Shown here: positions 39,684-47,937 of the stretch, one piece after another
Layout of the letters: each line of letters starts with the position of its first letter
How positions within the stretch are numbered: the stretch's first letter is position 1
Source: Prevotellaceae bacterium
GTDB lineage: Bacteria; Bacteroidota; Bacteroidia; Bacteroidales; Bacteroidaceae
Assembly (NCBI GenBank): GCA_030531085.1
Contig: JAUNOM010000008.1
Span: forward strand, 1 to 64,000
Length of the DNA stretch: 64,000 nt
Direction: 5' to 3'
Translations under genes and position numbers: made by a program
Notes under the pieces: generated by a model
What the model saw: only the letters and a program-made list of their open reading frames with translations
Told to the model about the DNA's origin: nothing
The model's database searches: none

Positions 39684-40655
39684 ATGTATAAAGAGACAGC
39701 ATTCCATACAAAGCCGGGCAGACCGTATAATTCAATAGACCACCTGCGTTGTGTCCTGATAATGATGGTGATATTAATCCACACGGTGAATTTCGGCAAC
39801 CTGTATCCGGAAGTCAAGGACTGCATAAACTTTTTCTTTATGCCCGCCTTTTTTCTTATTACGGGTTATCTTGTCAATATAAATAAGTTGTTGGAAGAAA
39901 GCGGTGCATTTATAAAGTATATAGCAAGGATAGCCCTGCCGTATACCATTATGGTATTAGGTTACTCCATCCTGTCATTGTATCTCCCTGTAAGGGATGG
40001 CATCACGGACAGTAGTCCGGCTACCCTTGCAAAGGTCCTGTTCGTAACATCAATCGGCCCATACTGGTTTCTGCATACAATGATGGTATGCGGCACTCTA
40101 TATTACACCGCCTTCCGTCTCCTTATGAAATACAGTCTTGGAGCGCGTTGCATCCTGTTTGGCTCATTGCTGCTCATAGTGGCATTATACACTCCTTTGT
40201 TATCCATGAGAAGTGCGGCGTTTTACTTTGCAGGTGTAAGCATAAGGCTTTTTCATGGTAATCTGACCGGCCTGATAGTTCCCAGATATGGGGGGGCAAT
40301 ACCTTTTCTACTCTTGGCTCTATCACCTGACTATACAAAATATGGTGATTTGTCTGTCGCCATATTGTCCATCAGCTTCATCAGCTTTGTGTCTGCGCTG
40401 TGTAACCGTCTGCCGTCCATGCCGTCAGAGGTCGTTGGCTACATAGGCCGAAACACATTCCCCATTTATCTGTTTCATCCCATCTTCACGATGGCGGCAA
40501 AGTTCATGCTGTCCTTATTCAGTTTTGACCCGACGGGACTGCTGCACGTGTCCGCAACCATTCTGTTGGGCATCGCAGGTAGTCTGCTTATAGCAAAGTT
40601 TCTTGACAAGACAGCCCTGTCATACTGCTTTGGCAGGAGGTATATGTTGCGGTAG
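39684..40655 (+). CDS. Acyltransferase family 3 membrane protein
   Basis: This protein of 323 residues has about ten hydrophobic segments. The opening YNSIDHLRCVLIMMVILIHT with its His and the INFFFMPAFFLITGYLVN block fit acyltransferase 3 proteins, which acylate surface sugars. I prefer the ATG at 39684 (MYKETAFHTKPGRP); a GTG ten codons upstream (39654) is possible. It follows the lipoprotein gene closely but has no evident link to it. A palindrome 70 bp after its stop may end the transcript. Confidence 0.75.
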   Translation: MYKETAFHTKPGRPYNSIDHLRCVLIMMVILIHTVNFGNLYPEVKDCINFFFMPAFFLITGYLVNINKLLEESGAFIKYIARIALPYTIMVLGYSILSLYLPVRDGITDSSPATLAKVLFVTSIGPYWFLHTMMVCGTLYYTAFRLLMKYSLGARCILFGSLLLIVALYTPLLSMRSAAFYFAGVSIRLFHGNLTGLIVPRYGGAIPFLLLALSPDYTKYGDLSVAILSISFISFVSALCNRLPSMPSEVVGYIGRNTFPIYLFHPIFTMAAKFMLSLFSFDPTGLLHVSATILLGIAGSLLIAKFLDKTALSYCFGRRYMLR

Positions 40656-40724
40656 TGCAAATGGGTGAGCAGTTTTACAGTGAAAGTTGGGCATTCTTTT
40701 AGGAGATGTTTACAAGTCTTGCTG

Positions 40725-40792
40725 GTTAGATTTTGTTGCGTATACGCAATAAAATCTAACTTTTTGCATTTTTGTTGTGTATACGCAACAAA
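40725..40792. repeat. Two adjacent palindromes with a shared TTTTGTTG-GTATAC-GCAA core
   Basis: The first palindrome (40725-40760) pairs GTTAGATTTT with AAAATCTAAC and TTGCGTA with TACGCAA, with one G-T position. The second (40771-40792) pairs TTTGTTGTGTA with TACGCAACAAA. Both contain the same inner word. A T-run after the first would let it terminate the acyltransferase transcript. The pair opens the 688-bp gap to the next gene. Confidence 0.7.
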
Positions 40793-40855
40793 ATTATGAG
40801 GGTATTACCCATATTCATTTGCGCAAGTTTTTAAAGGACGGATTTAGTTGACGGA

Positions 40856-41180
40856 GCGCCTTTTTACTTCAAAACAAAATGTTAATTCTATACGCGTCCA
40901 AATGTTAAAGTTTCCTTAATGTTGGCGGTAGGGGTGTGGTAAACTGTAATATGTAACGTAAGGTTGCCAGTTTTGTGTGGTTTCCGACTGCAATATGATA
41001 GCTTTTGGGATGCAATCTCTATCTGATTACTGTGCAATCACTATGCTTTTGCGGTGCAATATGATAGTGATTGTTGCGGAATGGCACTTTTGTTGAAAAA
41101 GCAGAAAATACGCATCGCGTTTTTGCCACCTTACGGGCGCTCTGAGAGCGTCATGCCTTTTCTGGCATATCTGTCCACGG
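40856..41180. repeat. Partial structured intergenic element, region B
   Basis: This part of the gap 40656-41343 lacks the CGGAGAAT core of copies A, C and D. It shares with A and D the middle module of repeated TGCAAT and GATAG/CTATC words (TGCAATATGATAG at 40989-41001 and 41056-41068; TGCAATC at 41011 and 41034). It also has GCGCCTTTTTACTTCAAAAC near 40856, like the CCTTTTTACGCTAAA word of copy A. It is followed by small hairpins (GCGCTC/GAGAGCG near 41138-41150; ATGCC/GGCAT near 41153-41168). I see no convincing gene in it. Confidence 0.5.
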
Positions 41181-41275
41181 GACTCGTTTTAACACGGCAG
41201 AATGAGTTTTCTGTAAAAAGGATAATTGGGTGGTATGTATTAAAGAGTGAATTAATGATAATAATTAAAATAAAA

Positions 41276-41307
41276 GTTGTGTAGATGGATTGATATTGTT
41301 AACTTTG
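41276..41307 (+). promoter_or_regulatory. Promoter for the TlpA-like lipoprotein gene
   Basis: GTTG at 41276-41279 and TAACTTTG at 41300-41307 are 20 bp apart. Transcription would start near 41314, so the ATG at 41344 is the true start and the in-frame ATG at 41290 is upstream of the mRNA. Confidence 0.72.
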
Positions 41308-41343
41308 CACTTGATAAGAAATATTTATAATAACAGATTGCAG

Positions 41344-42438
41344 ATGAAAAGTAATATTGTTGTTTCATTGATAATGATGCTCTGTCTCACAGCGTGTGCA
41401 CAGCAGCAGAAAAAGGTTGGCTTTGTGGTGAACGGTACTACTATGGCCGGAGTGGATAAGGTGACAGTTACGGACATTAGTAACGCTAAGCCCCTTGGTG
41501 CGGTGGCTGTCAGTGGCAATAAGTTCCGCTATGAGCTGAACGATGCCAGTGCCAAGGTGTTGAGACTGGATATAGGTCAGGGCGCTCATTGTTATGTCAT
41601 GACTGACGGGGACAGTGTCATGGTTGACTTCGTTACAGGTAAAGTGGCCGGTACTCCGCTTACAGACAGGCTTAATAAGGTGATGCTTCCTCTCCGTGAT
41701 TATGAGAAGAAGGTGGCGCGGATGAGAAATGTGGCTGCCACTGCATCCAATGAAGAGCAGAAGGTGTCTGCACAGAAGAGCAGGAGGGAGAACAGCCGTA
41801 TGCTGAAGGAGGCTGTGCCTAAGGCGATAGAGAGTAATAGGGACAATGTTATCTCTACTATTCTTGTGTTGGATTATTTTGATAATCTCGACTTTAATGT
41901 CCTGGCAGGTTATGTGGACAGCAAGGCTCCTTTCCTGAACCATCCGGTTCTGCGTGGCATAGACCAGTATGTGAATATGCAGAAGCCATCACAGGCATGG
42001 GTGGGCAAGAGGTTTAAGGATGTGAGTGCCAACACGCCAGAGGGGCAGAAGCATTCGTTACACGAGTATATAGGCGGCAAGTCTGCGCCGGGGAAAAAGA
42101 ATTACGTGCTTGTGGACTTCTGGGCCAGTTGGTGCAGGCCATGTATGCAGGAGATGCCTAATGTGAAGTCATGCTGGGAACGCTACAAGGCTAAGGGCTT
42201 CAAGGTAGTGGGCATATCGCTGGACAGTGACCGTTCCGCATGGACAAATGCCATCTCTGCCGGTGGGTATAACTGGGTTCAGTTGTCAGACTTGCGTGGC
42301 TTTGACAGTCCTGCGGCTGCGGTATATGATGTAAAGTCCATACCATGGAACTTCCTGTGTGATGAAAACGGCACGATTATGGCGGTAGGGCTGCGCGACA
42401 GGCATCTTGCTGCCATGCTGGAGGATATATATGAGTAG
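41344..42438 (+). CDS. TlpA-like thioredoxin lipoprotein with DUF4369 domain
   Basis: The 364 residues start with a lipoprotein signal (MMLCLTAC, Cys18). A DUF4369-type beta domain (about 22-130) is followed by a helical linker (about 130-230) and a thioredoxin-like domain with WASWCRPC, catalytic Cys264 and Cys267. Such Bacteroidota proteins work in the periplasm, probably as thiol-disulfide oxidoreductases that keep exported proteins reduced or aid cytochrome or iron assembly. It stands alone between the promoter at 41276 and the hairpin at 42473-42523. Confidence 0.87.
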   Translation: MKSNIVVSLIMMLCLTACAQQQKKVGFVVNGTTMAGVDKVTVTDISNAKPLGAVAVSGNKFRYELNDASAKVLRLDIGQGAHCYVMTDGDSVMVDFVTGKVAGTPLTDRLNKVMLPLRDYEKKVARMRNVAATASNEEQKVSAQKSRRENSRMLKEAVPKAIESNRDNVISTILVLDYFDNLDFNVLAGYVDSKAPFLNHPVLRGIDQYVNMQKPSQAWVGKRFKDVSANTPEGQKHSLHEYIGGKSAPGKKNYVLVDFWASWCRPCMQEMPNVKSCWERYKAKGFKVVGISLDSDRSAWTNAISAGGYNWVQLSDLRGFDSPAAAVYDVKSIPWNFLCDENGTIMAVGLRDRHLAAMLEDIYE

Positions 42439-42472
42439 CGAATGACAGTCAGAATATAGGCGGATAGTTAAA

Positions 42473-42523
42473 GTGAAACGGCCCTATCCATCATTGTAAA
42501 TATGGTGGGTGGGGCCGTTTCAC
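42473..42523 (+). terminator. Hairpin terminator after the TlpA-like gene
   Basis: GTGAAACGGCCC (42473-42484) pairs with GGGCCGTTTCAC (42512-42523) around a 27-nt loop. There is no strong T-run after it, but it lies 35 bp after the stop and before the acetyltransferase gene, the usual place for a terminator. Confidence 0.6.
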
Positions 42524-42560
42524 GGAATATTACCGCATAGAATAAGGTTATGAGAAGTTT

Positions 42561-42986
42561 ATGGTTATAAGAAAGTTGTGCGAGAAGGATATGCCGGCGG
42601 TAATGTCCATTTGGCTGACAGCTAATGTGCAGGCCCATGATTTCATTCCCAAAAGTTATTGGGAGGGGAACAGTGACAATGTCAGTTGTTTGATACGGCA
42701 GTCAGAGGTGTATGTTTATGAGAGTGATGGTGAGGTTATTGGTTTTGTGGGACTTTGTGACAATTATATAGCGGGTCTCTTTGTCGAGCCGCATTCCCAG
42801 TCCTGTGGGGTGGGGAAGAGGCTGCTTGATTATGTGAAAAGTGTAAAGAGGGAATTGTCCCTGCACGTGTATCGTGACAATGTACGTGCTGTGAGGTTCT
42901 ATAAACGGGAGGGGTTCACCGTGATGTCTGACGGTGTTGACGGGAATACCGGTGCGGAGGAGATGCTTATGGAATGGAAACGGTGA
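42561..42986 (+). CDS. GNAT family N-acetyltransferase
   Basis: The 141 residues form a single GNAT domain. The acetyl-CoA-binding segment is IAGLFVEPHSQSCGVGKRLL (the Q/R-x-x-G-x-G/A type motif), followed by LHVYRDNVRAVRFYKREGF, the family's last helix and strand. It transfers an acetyl group from acetyl-CoA to an amine; the target is unknown. It is flanked by hairpins and so is probably transcribed alone, although I see no strict TAnnTTTG box before it. Confidence 0.88.
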   Translation: MVIRKLCEKDMPAVMSIWLTANVQAHDFIPKSYWEGNSDNVSCLIRQSEVYVYESDGEVIGFVGLCDNYIAGLFVEPHSQSCGVGKRLLDYVKSVKRELSLHVYRDNVRAVRFYKREGFTVMSDGVDGNTGAEEMLMEWKR

Positions 42987-43013
42987 TGGAACGCTTTGGC
43001 TGTGTATGACAAT

Positions 43014-43046
43014 CGGGCTTACTTCCCACTCTGGGAGGTAAGCCCG
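43014..43046. terminator. Bidirectional terminator between the GNAT and DUF349 genes
   Basis: CGGGCTTACTTCCC (43014-43027) pairs with GGGAGGTAAGCCCG (43033-43046), 12 of 14 bp plus wobble, with a 5-nt loop. It lies between convergent genes and can serve both. Confidence 0.75.
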
Positions 43047-43068
43047 ACAAAATTTATATCTATGCCCT

Positions 43069-44817
43069 TTATTCCTGTGTGGCCTTGATCTTCTGTTTCA
43101 GCAGTTCCAGCTCATCGCGCAGCTTGTCTGCCTTGCGGTTCATCTCGTCGATGAGTGAGTTGCCCTTCTTGCTGCTTGCGGACAGGAAGTTCAGGTTGTT
43201 CTCATAGTTAGCCAGCTCCTGTTTCATGGCCTCATATCTGCGTTGCAGCCTCTGTCTTTCAGAGTCTACGGCTCCTGCTCCACGCTTTGCCACTTCCTTC
43301 ATGTCCTGACGGAAGTTGTTCAGCCTGCGGTCCGCACGGCTCTTGTTCAGCTTCTTGTACAGAATGTCGAGCACCTCATGGTACGCGCCGTATATCTTGT
43401 CTTTCTCCTTGAACGGTACATGGCCGATGGAGTTGTACTCATCGCTGAGTGCCTGTATTCTTTGGCGCAGGTCATCAGTCTCCTCCTCGCACAGAGCCTT
43501 TAGGCGTTCTATCACGTCCAGCTTCTTGTTCATGTTCTCCTGCTGCTCGTTTCGCTCTCCTGCCGTGGCGGCATTCCTTGCCTCGAAGAACTTGTTGCAG
43601 GCTGTAAGGAAATCATTCCATAGTATGTCCCCCGTCTTGCGTGGCACCATGCCTATGGTCTTCCACTTCTTCTGCAGCTGTACCAGCTTGTCTGCGGTCT
43701 GCTTCCACTCTGTGCTGTCCTGCAGGGCCTGTGCCTGACGCACCAACTCCTCCTTCTGCTCTATATCCTCCTGGAAACGGTTCCTTAACTCTGCGAAGTA
43801 TTCTTTCTTAGCTGTGTAGAACTGATCGCAGGCTGTACGGAAGCGCTCGAAAATCTTAGTGTTCATGGCTTTCGGTGTGAACCCTATGGTTTTCCATTCG
43901 GCCTGCAGCTCTATTATCTCCTTGCTCTTGGCGTCCCAGTCCGCGGCCGTCTTGCATTCTGCGGTGGAAATCATCTCAACCTTGTCGCAGAGTTCCGTCT
44001 TGCGCTCCAGGTTCTTCTCCTGTTCCTGTCTGATGGCCTCAAAGTGTGCGGCGTGCTTGCGGTTGATGATGGTGCTGGCCTGCTTGAAGCGTGCCCATAT
44101 CTGCTCGCGCAGCTCCTTTGTCACAGGTCCAATCTCGCGGTACTGATTGTGCAGTTCCTGCAGTTTTGCCGATGCGCTTATTATGTCCTCTTCCTCTGCC
44201 AGTTTCTCAGCGGCCTCGCATAGGGCAGTCTTCATTTCAAGATTCTTCTTGAAATCGTACTCTCTGGCCTCGAAGTTCATCTTTATGAGGTCATAGAACT
44301 GCTCCAAAGCCAGTTTGTATGAGTTCCACAGCTCTGTGGCCTTCTCTGCCGGAACCGCCTTTATCTCACGCCATTCCTGCTGCAGCTGCTTTACCTCATT
44401 GAACGCGTTCGCCGCCTCGTCGGGTGTGGTTGTCAGCGTCTTGATACGCTCCAGTATCTCCTGTTTGCGCTTTAGGTTCTGCTGCTTCTCCTCCTCCAGT
44501 TGCATGAAGGCCTTCTGGCGGCGTTCCTTTATCGTGTTCATCTCTGTCTTGAAGGTCTCCTCGGCTGGGTCCTGCTGCATAACGTACTGCATAGGGTCTC
44601 CTCCCTCGTCGAGATAAGCCTTCTGCGCAGCCTCCCGTTCATTGTTGAGCAGCCTGTAAAAGACAGTTTTCAGATAGTCCAATTCTGTTCTTGTAGGTTC
44701 TTCCTCGCCCTGTGAGAGTTCTTTCACGCGGGCCACCACCTCCTCCTTGGAGGTGTAGAGGCGCTTCTCCTGTGCCGCTTCCTGCGGCTGCTGCGCCATT
44801 TCTTGAGAGTCCATCAT
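43069..44817 (-). CDS. DUF349 repeat protein
   Basis: This 582-residue soluble protein is almost wholly helical and highly charged. It is built from repeated DUF349 units of about 70 residues, each with a pattern like LQAEWKTIGFTPKAMNTKIF, LQKKWKTIGMVPRKTGDILW and LSDEYNSIGHVPFKEKDKIY; at least five can be seen. A long coiled-coil end follows. The unit is found in bacterial proteins of unclear function. Transcription probably starts from the promoter at 44911-44942. The leader holds a perfect 8-bp inverted repeat (TTAAACGT 44846-44853, ACGTTTAA 44859-44866). Confidence 0.88.
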   Translation of the reverse strand: MMDSQEMAQQPQEAAQEKRLYTSKEEVVARVKELSQGEEEPTRTELDYLKTVFYRLLNNEREAAQKAYLDEGGDPMQYVMQQDPAEETFKTEMNTIKERRQKAFMQLEEEKQQNLKRKQEILERIKTLTTTPDEAANAFNEVKQLQQEWREIKAVPAEKATELWNSYKLALEQFYDLIKMNFEAREYDFKKNLEMKTALCEAAEKLAEEEDIISASAKLQELHNQYREIGPVTKELREQIWARFKQASTIINRKHAAHFEAIRQEQEKNLERKTELCDKVEMISTAECKTAADWDAKSKEIIELQAEWKTIGFTPKAMNTKIFERFRTACDQFYTAKKEYFAELRNRFQEDIEQKEELVRQAQALQDSTEWKQTADKLVQLQKKWKTIGMVPRKTGDILWNDFLTACNKFFEARNAATAGERNEQQENMNKKLDVIERLKALCEEETDDLRQRIQALSDEYNSIGHVPFKEKDKIYGAYHEVLDILYKKLNKSRADRRLNNFRQDMKEVAKRGAGAVDSERQRLQRRYEAMKQELANYENNLNFLSASSKKGNSLIDEMNRKADKLRDELELLKQKIKATQE

Positions 44818-44910
44818 TCTTTTTTGTGTTAATGATTCGATGATCTTAAACGTAACATACGTTTAATCCAAATGGTTGGGGCTATATACGGCTTTGCCGT
44901 GTTTTGCGTA

Positions 44911-44942
44911 CAAAAGTACTTAAAAGAATTCACATACACAAA
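44911..44942 (-). promoter_or_regulatory. Promoter for the DUF349 gene
   Basis: On the minus strand TTTG (44942-44939) and TACTTTTG (44918-44911) are 20 bp apart, a full match. The leader of about 85 nt contains the 8-bp inverted repeat at 44846-44866, a possible operator or RNA hairpin. Confidence 0.65.
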
Positions 44943-44993
44943 ACATTTTATGAAAAAAATAACACTTCTGTCTATTTTTTCGTTTAAAAGCAG

Positions 44994-45001
44994 TACCTTT
45001 G
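44994..45001 (+). promoter_or_regulatory. Promoter -7 box (TACCTTTG) for the MATE and nuclease genes
   Basis: TACCTTTG lies 20 bp before the ATG at 45022. It fixes that start and excludes upstream in-frame starts such as 44872. A TTCTG at 44966-44970 is only a weak -33 candidate. Confidence 0.62.
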
Positions 45002-45021
45002 CACATTATTCGGTTCATTAT

Positions 45022-46356
45022 ATGTACAAAAAGATACTTCGTTTGGCCGTTCCGTCAATCGTGTCAAACATCACCGTTCCTCTTCTCGGCCTTGTTGACG
45101 TGGCCATTACGGGCCACATGGGCGACGCGCGCTATATGGCAGCCATCGCTGTAGGCTCCATGATTTTCAATATCATATACTGGCTTTTCGCCTTCCTGCG
45201 TTTCGGCACGGGCGGCATGACGGCGCAAAGCTATGGCGAGGCTACGGCCGCAGGGGCAGGGGATGGCGCTTACCGTGAGTGCTGCCACATCCTTCTGCGC
45301 GCCCAACTGACGTGTCTTGCCATGGCTGCGCTGCTGGTTCTGCTGCAACAGCCCCTGTTCAGCCTGGCCGTGTGGTTCATAGAGCCCGAGGCGGCGCTGG
45401 TACCTGTCATACATACATATTTTAATATATGTATCTGGGGCACACTGCCGTCGCTTGCGCTCTACGCCTTCACTGGCTGGTTCGTGGGAATGCAGAACAC
45501 CACCCTGACGATGGTTATATCCATCACCCAGAACGTTGTTAACATCTGCCTGTCATGCCTCTTTGTCTATTGTCTCGGTATGAACATCGAGGGCGTGGCC
45601 TATGGCACCCTGCTGGCCCAGTGGAGTGGGGCCTTGATGGCCTTGGCTATGCTGCGTCTCAGGTATAGGGCGCTGTGGCGCGGAGTCAGTGTCAGGGGGG
45701 CGGTGCGTCTTGAGCAGATGAGGCGCTTCTTCAGCGTCAACCGCACCCTGTTCTACCGCACTCTGTTCCTTGTTGCAGTGAATCTCTATTTCATAGTCGC
45801 CGGCGCCAGGGAGGGGGCGGTCATCCTTGCGGTCAATTCCGTTCTGATGCAGCTTTTCATACTGTACACCTACGTCATGGACGGCTTCTCCTTTGCTGCG
45901 GAGGCGTTGTGCGGCCGTTATTACGGCGCTGCCGACGGGCGTAACTTCTATTCCGCCATCCGTGGAGTGTGGGTGTGCGGACTGGCTTTGACAGCCGTCT
46001 ATACGGTGCTGTACGCCTTCGGGGGCGGAGCGTTCCTCGCCTTGCTGACGGACGATGCCGTGATACGCCTTGCCGCCGCGGACTATATGCCGTGGGCGAT
46101 AGCCATCCCGTTCTGCGGCATCGCCGCCTTTGTGTGGGATGGCGTGTTTATTGGTGTAACAAACACCATGGGTATGCTGTGGGGAACATTCTGCGGTGCC
46201 GTGGCGTTCTTTGCTATTTACCTCGCCCTTCACCCCTATTGCGGAAACCATGCTCTGTGGCTGGCCTTTAACGCATACCTCCTAATGAGGGGCATAGCGC
46301 AGCAGATTATCTACATCCGTATGCGCGGAAAGCTGTTCCCGTTATATAATCAATAA
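45022..46356 (+). CDS. MATE family efflux transporter
   Basis: This 444-residue protein has twelve membrane segments. The N-terminal RLAVPSIVSNITVPLLGLVD followed by ITGHMGDARYMAAIAVGSMI is diagnostic for MATE transporters (DinF branch), and the second half repeats the fold (LFLVAVNLYFIVAGAREG; YVMDGFSFAAEALCGRYYGA). It exports organic cations or similar compounds in exchange for sodium ions or protons. It is followed after 17 bp by the nuclease gene. Confidence 0.92.
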   Translation: MYKKILRLAVPSIVSNITVPLLGLVDVAITGHMGDARYMAAIAVGSMIFNIIYWLFAFLRFGTGGMTAQSYGEATAAGAGDGAYRECCHILLRAQLTCLAMAALLVLLQQPLFSLAVWFIEPEAALVPVIHTYFNICIWGTLPSLALYAFTGWFVGMQNTTLTMVISITQNVVNICLSCLFVYCLGMNIEGVAYGTLLAQWSGALMALAMLRLRYRALWRGVSVRGAVRLEQMRRFFSVNRTLFYRTLFLVAVNLYFIVAGAREGAVILAVNSVLMQLFILYTYVMDGFSFAAEALCGRYYGAADGRNFYSAIRGVWVCGLALTAVYTVLYAFGGGAFLALLTDDAVIRLAAADYMPWAIAIPFCGIAAFVWDGVFIGVTNTMGMLWGTFCGAVAFFAIYLALHPYCGNHALWLAFNAYLLMRGIAQQIIYIRMRGKLFPLYNQ

Positions 46357-46373
46357 GGAATGAAACAGAATAT

Positions 46374-47204
46374 ATGACAACTACAACCAAACTGATGGCA
46401 GGCGTGCTGCTTGCCGCTGTGATTTTACTTATGGGCAACTGCACGACAGATGCCAGTCCTATGGAGGAACAGGTGGAGCCTGTGCCTGCTGACAGTATCA
46501 TGAGTGTGGCGCTGCAGCCGGCGTCGCCTCTGAACGAGAATGCGCGACAGCTGATTCTGTTGAGACGCGACGCGTATACCGTGCTCTATAATCCGGCCAC
46601 CAGGCTGCCCGTCTGGGTGGCGTGGCGGCTGACGGCGGACCATACGGACGGGCCGTTCTCGCGCGACGGGCTGAAGTTTGCGGAGGATAAGGACGTGCCT
46701 GTGCCGCGGGCCACGAATGATGACTACCGGAACAGCGGCTATGACCGCGGGCATATGTGCCCCTCGGGCGACAACAAGTGGAGCGAGCTGGCGCAGGTGC
46801 AGTCTTTTCTCTACACCAACTGCTGTCCGCAGGTGCGCAGCCTCAATTCCGGAGACTGGAATGAGCTTGAGAAACGCTGCCGCCAATGGGCGCAACAGTA
46901 CGGCGAACTGTATATAGTCTGCGGGCCGCTGTTTCTGAACAGAAGGCACAAGACGATTGGGCGGAATGAGGTCGTGGTGCCCGAGGCGTTCTTTAAGGTA
47001 ATCCTGTGCATGGCCGGCACGCCCAAGGCCATCGGCTTTGTGTACAGAAACGAGCAGTGCAACAATGACATGGCCTCATACGTGAACAGCGTGGACGATG
47101 TGGAGCGCCTCACGGGGCTTGATTTCTACACGGGATTGCCCGACGATGTGGAGCGGAAGGTGGAGGCCGTAGTGTCCTTTCATGACTGGGGAATTGTAAG
47201 ATGA
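46374..47204 (+). CDS. DNA/RNA non-specific endonuclease, lipoprotein
   Basis: The 276 residues open with a lipoprotein signal (LLMGNC), so the enzyme acts outside the cytoplasm. The catalytic motif of the NUC1 family is present as GYDRGHMCPSGDNKW with D124-R125-G126-H127; the histidine activates water and a nearby Asn binds Mg2+ (FLYTNCCPQ continues the site). It degrades DNA and RNA, likely for nutrient or matrix turnover. It follows the MATE gene by 17 bp. The palindrome at 47209-47252 begins 4 bp after the stop and may end transcription. Confidence 0.9.
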   Translation: MTTTTKLMAGVLLAAVILLMGNCTTDASPMEEQVEPVPADSIMSVALQPASPLNENARQLILLRRDAYTVLYNPATRLPVWVAWRLTADHTDGPFSRDGLKFAEDKDVPVPRATNDDYRNSGYDRGHMCPSGDNKWSELAQVQSFLYTNCCPQVRSLNSGDWNELEKRCRQWAQQYGELYIVCGPLFLNRRHKTIGRNEVVVPEAFFKVILCMAGTPKAIGFVYRNEQCNNDMASYVNSVDDVERLTGLDFYTGLPDDVERKVEAVVSFHDWGIVR

Positions 47205-47208
47205 CGGA

Positions 47209-47790
47209 AATCAAAGTGTCACGAAAAGGCCCATTTTTGTGACACTTTGATTTTTCGCACTCGCGGAGAATCGCGTATTTGAAAATCTTTTCCCGTCGGT
47301 TTTGTACAGCGCATTCTCCGCAGCCATAAATGGGGCGTTTGAGTGTGGCGATGGCGTATGTACTTCCCTGAATGCCCCACAGTCTGCTGCGGATGATGCT
47401 TTTTCTGAAAAAGACGTTAGAGTTTTTCCTGCGGAGCGTAGATTTTTTCCTGCGGACGTTAGATTTTTTCCTGCGGACGTTAGATTTTTTTCTAAAGGCC
47501 ATGGATTTTATGCGAAAAGACGGCCTTTTCCATGTCAAAATGCGCTGCACAGGACGCTGAAAATAGCGTTTCCGGCCATTCTCTGGCGCGCTTTTTTGTG
47601 AAAATAAGGCGAAAAGAGGAGCGTCTGTGGTGTTCTTCTGTCATAAATACGGCACAAAAACACAGTAGGTCCCACATTCCCCGACCTCAAAGCAGCCGCA
47701 AAACGGCGTATTTCTCTCTAAAACGCACTCTCAGGCCGACAGTCCCGAAAAATCAAATCGTCACGAAAAAGGCCTTTTTTGTGACACTTT
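47209..47790. repeat. Structured intergenic element, copy C
   Basis: This element fills most of the 733-bp gap 47205-47937. It opens with AATCAAAGTGTCAC (47209-47222) and GTGACACTTTGATT (47239-47252), perfect 14-bp arms. The core at 47263-47321 begins GCGGAGAATCG and ends TACAGCGCATTCTCCGC; its ends are inverted repeats of each other. The 21-bp tandem repeat at 47413-47496 is inside. Near the right end are CTCTCTAAAACGCACTC (47714-47730) and a second palindrome (GTCACGAAAAAGGCC ... GTGAC, 47760-47785), with the same stem as the first. After it, 47791-47937 holds the leader of the rhamnosidase gene. No gene is evident. Confidence 0.72.
47413..47496. repeat. 21-bp tandem repeat, four units
   Basis: Four head-to-tail units of 21 bp follow GACGTTAGATTTTTTCCTGC + G (47413-47433, 47434-47454, 47455-47475, and a partial unit at 47476-47496). 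The period is a multiple of three, so open frames run through it by design rather than by selection. It lies in the middle of element copy C and has no partner in copies A and D. Confidence 0.8.
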
Positions 47791-47937
47791 GTCAAAAAGC
47801 GCATCACGGCCGCAGGAAAGGTTTTCCAAAAGGAAAAGGCCGTGGCGCACCCCGTCGTCCCTGCCGCGGCCGCTAAGTGGATGCGTGGGCAGAAACGTAT
47901 TTATTATAACGTACATTTATAACTAACCTGACTTATT

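Noticed and set aside
41054-41284. 76-codon frame before the TlpA-like gene
   Set aside because: It overlaps region B repeats and ends at the promoter; composition looks noncoding.
45553-46251. Minus-strand frame (232 codons) within the MATE gene
   Set aside because: Shadow of a clear membrane transporter; its product is rich in His, Arg and Gly without motifs.
47413-47496. CRISPR-like array
   Set aside because: The units are head-to-tail with no unique spacers, and there are no cas genes.
47302-47876. Several frames in element C, including one with FFLRTLD repeats
   Set aside because: The repeat protein pattern is produced by the 21-bp tandem repeat, whose period is a multiple of three; both strands stay open for the same reason.
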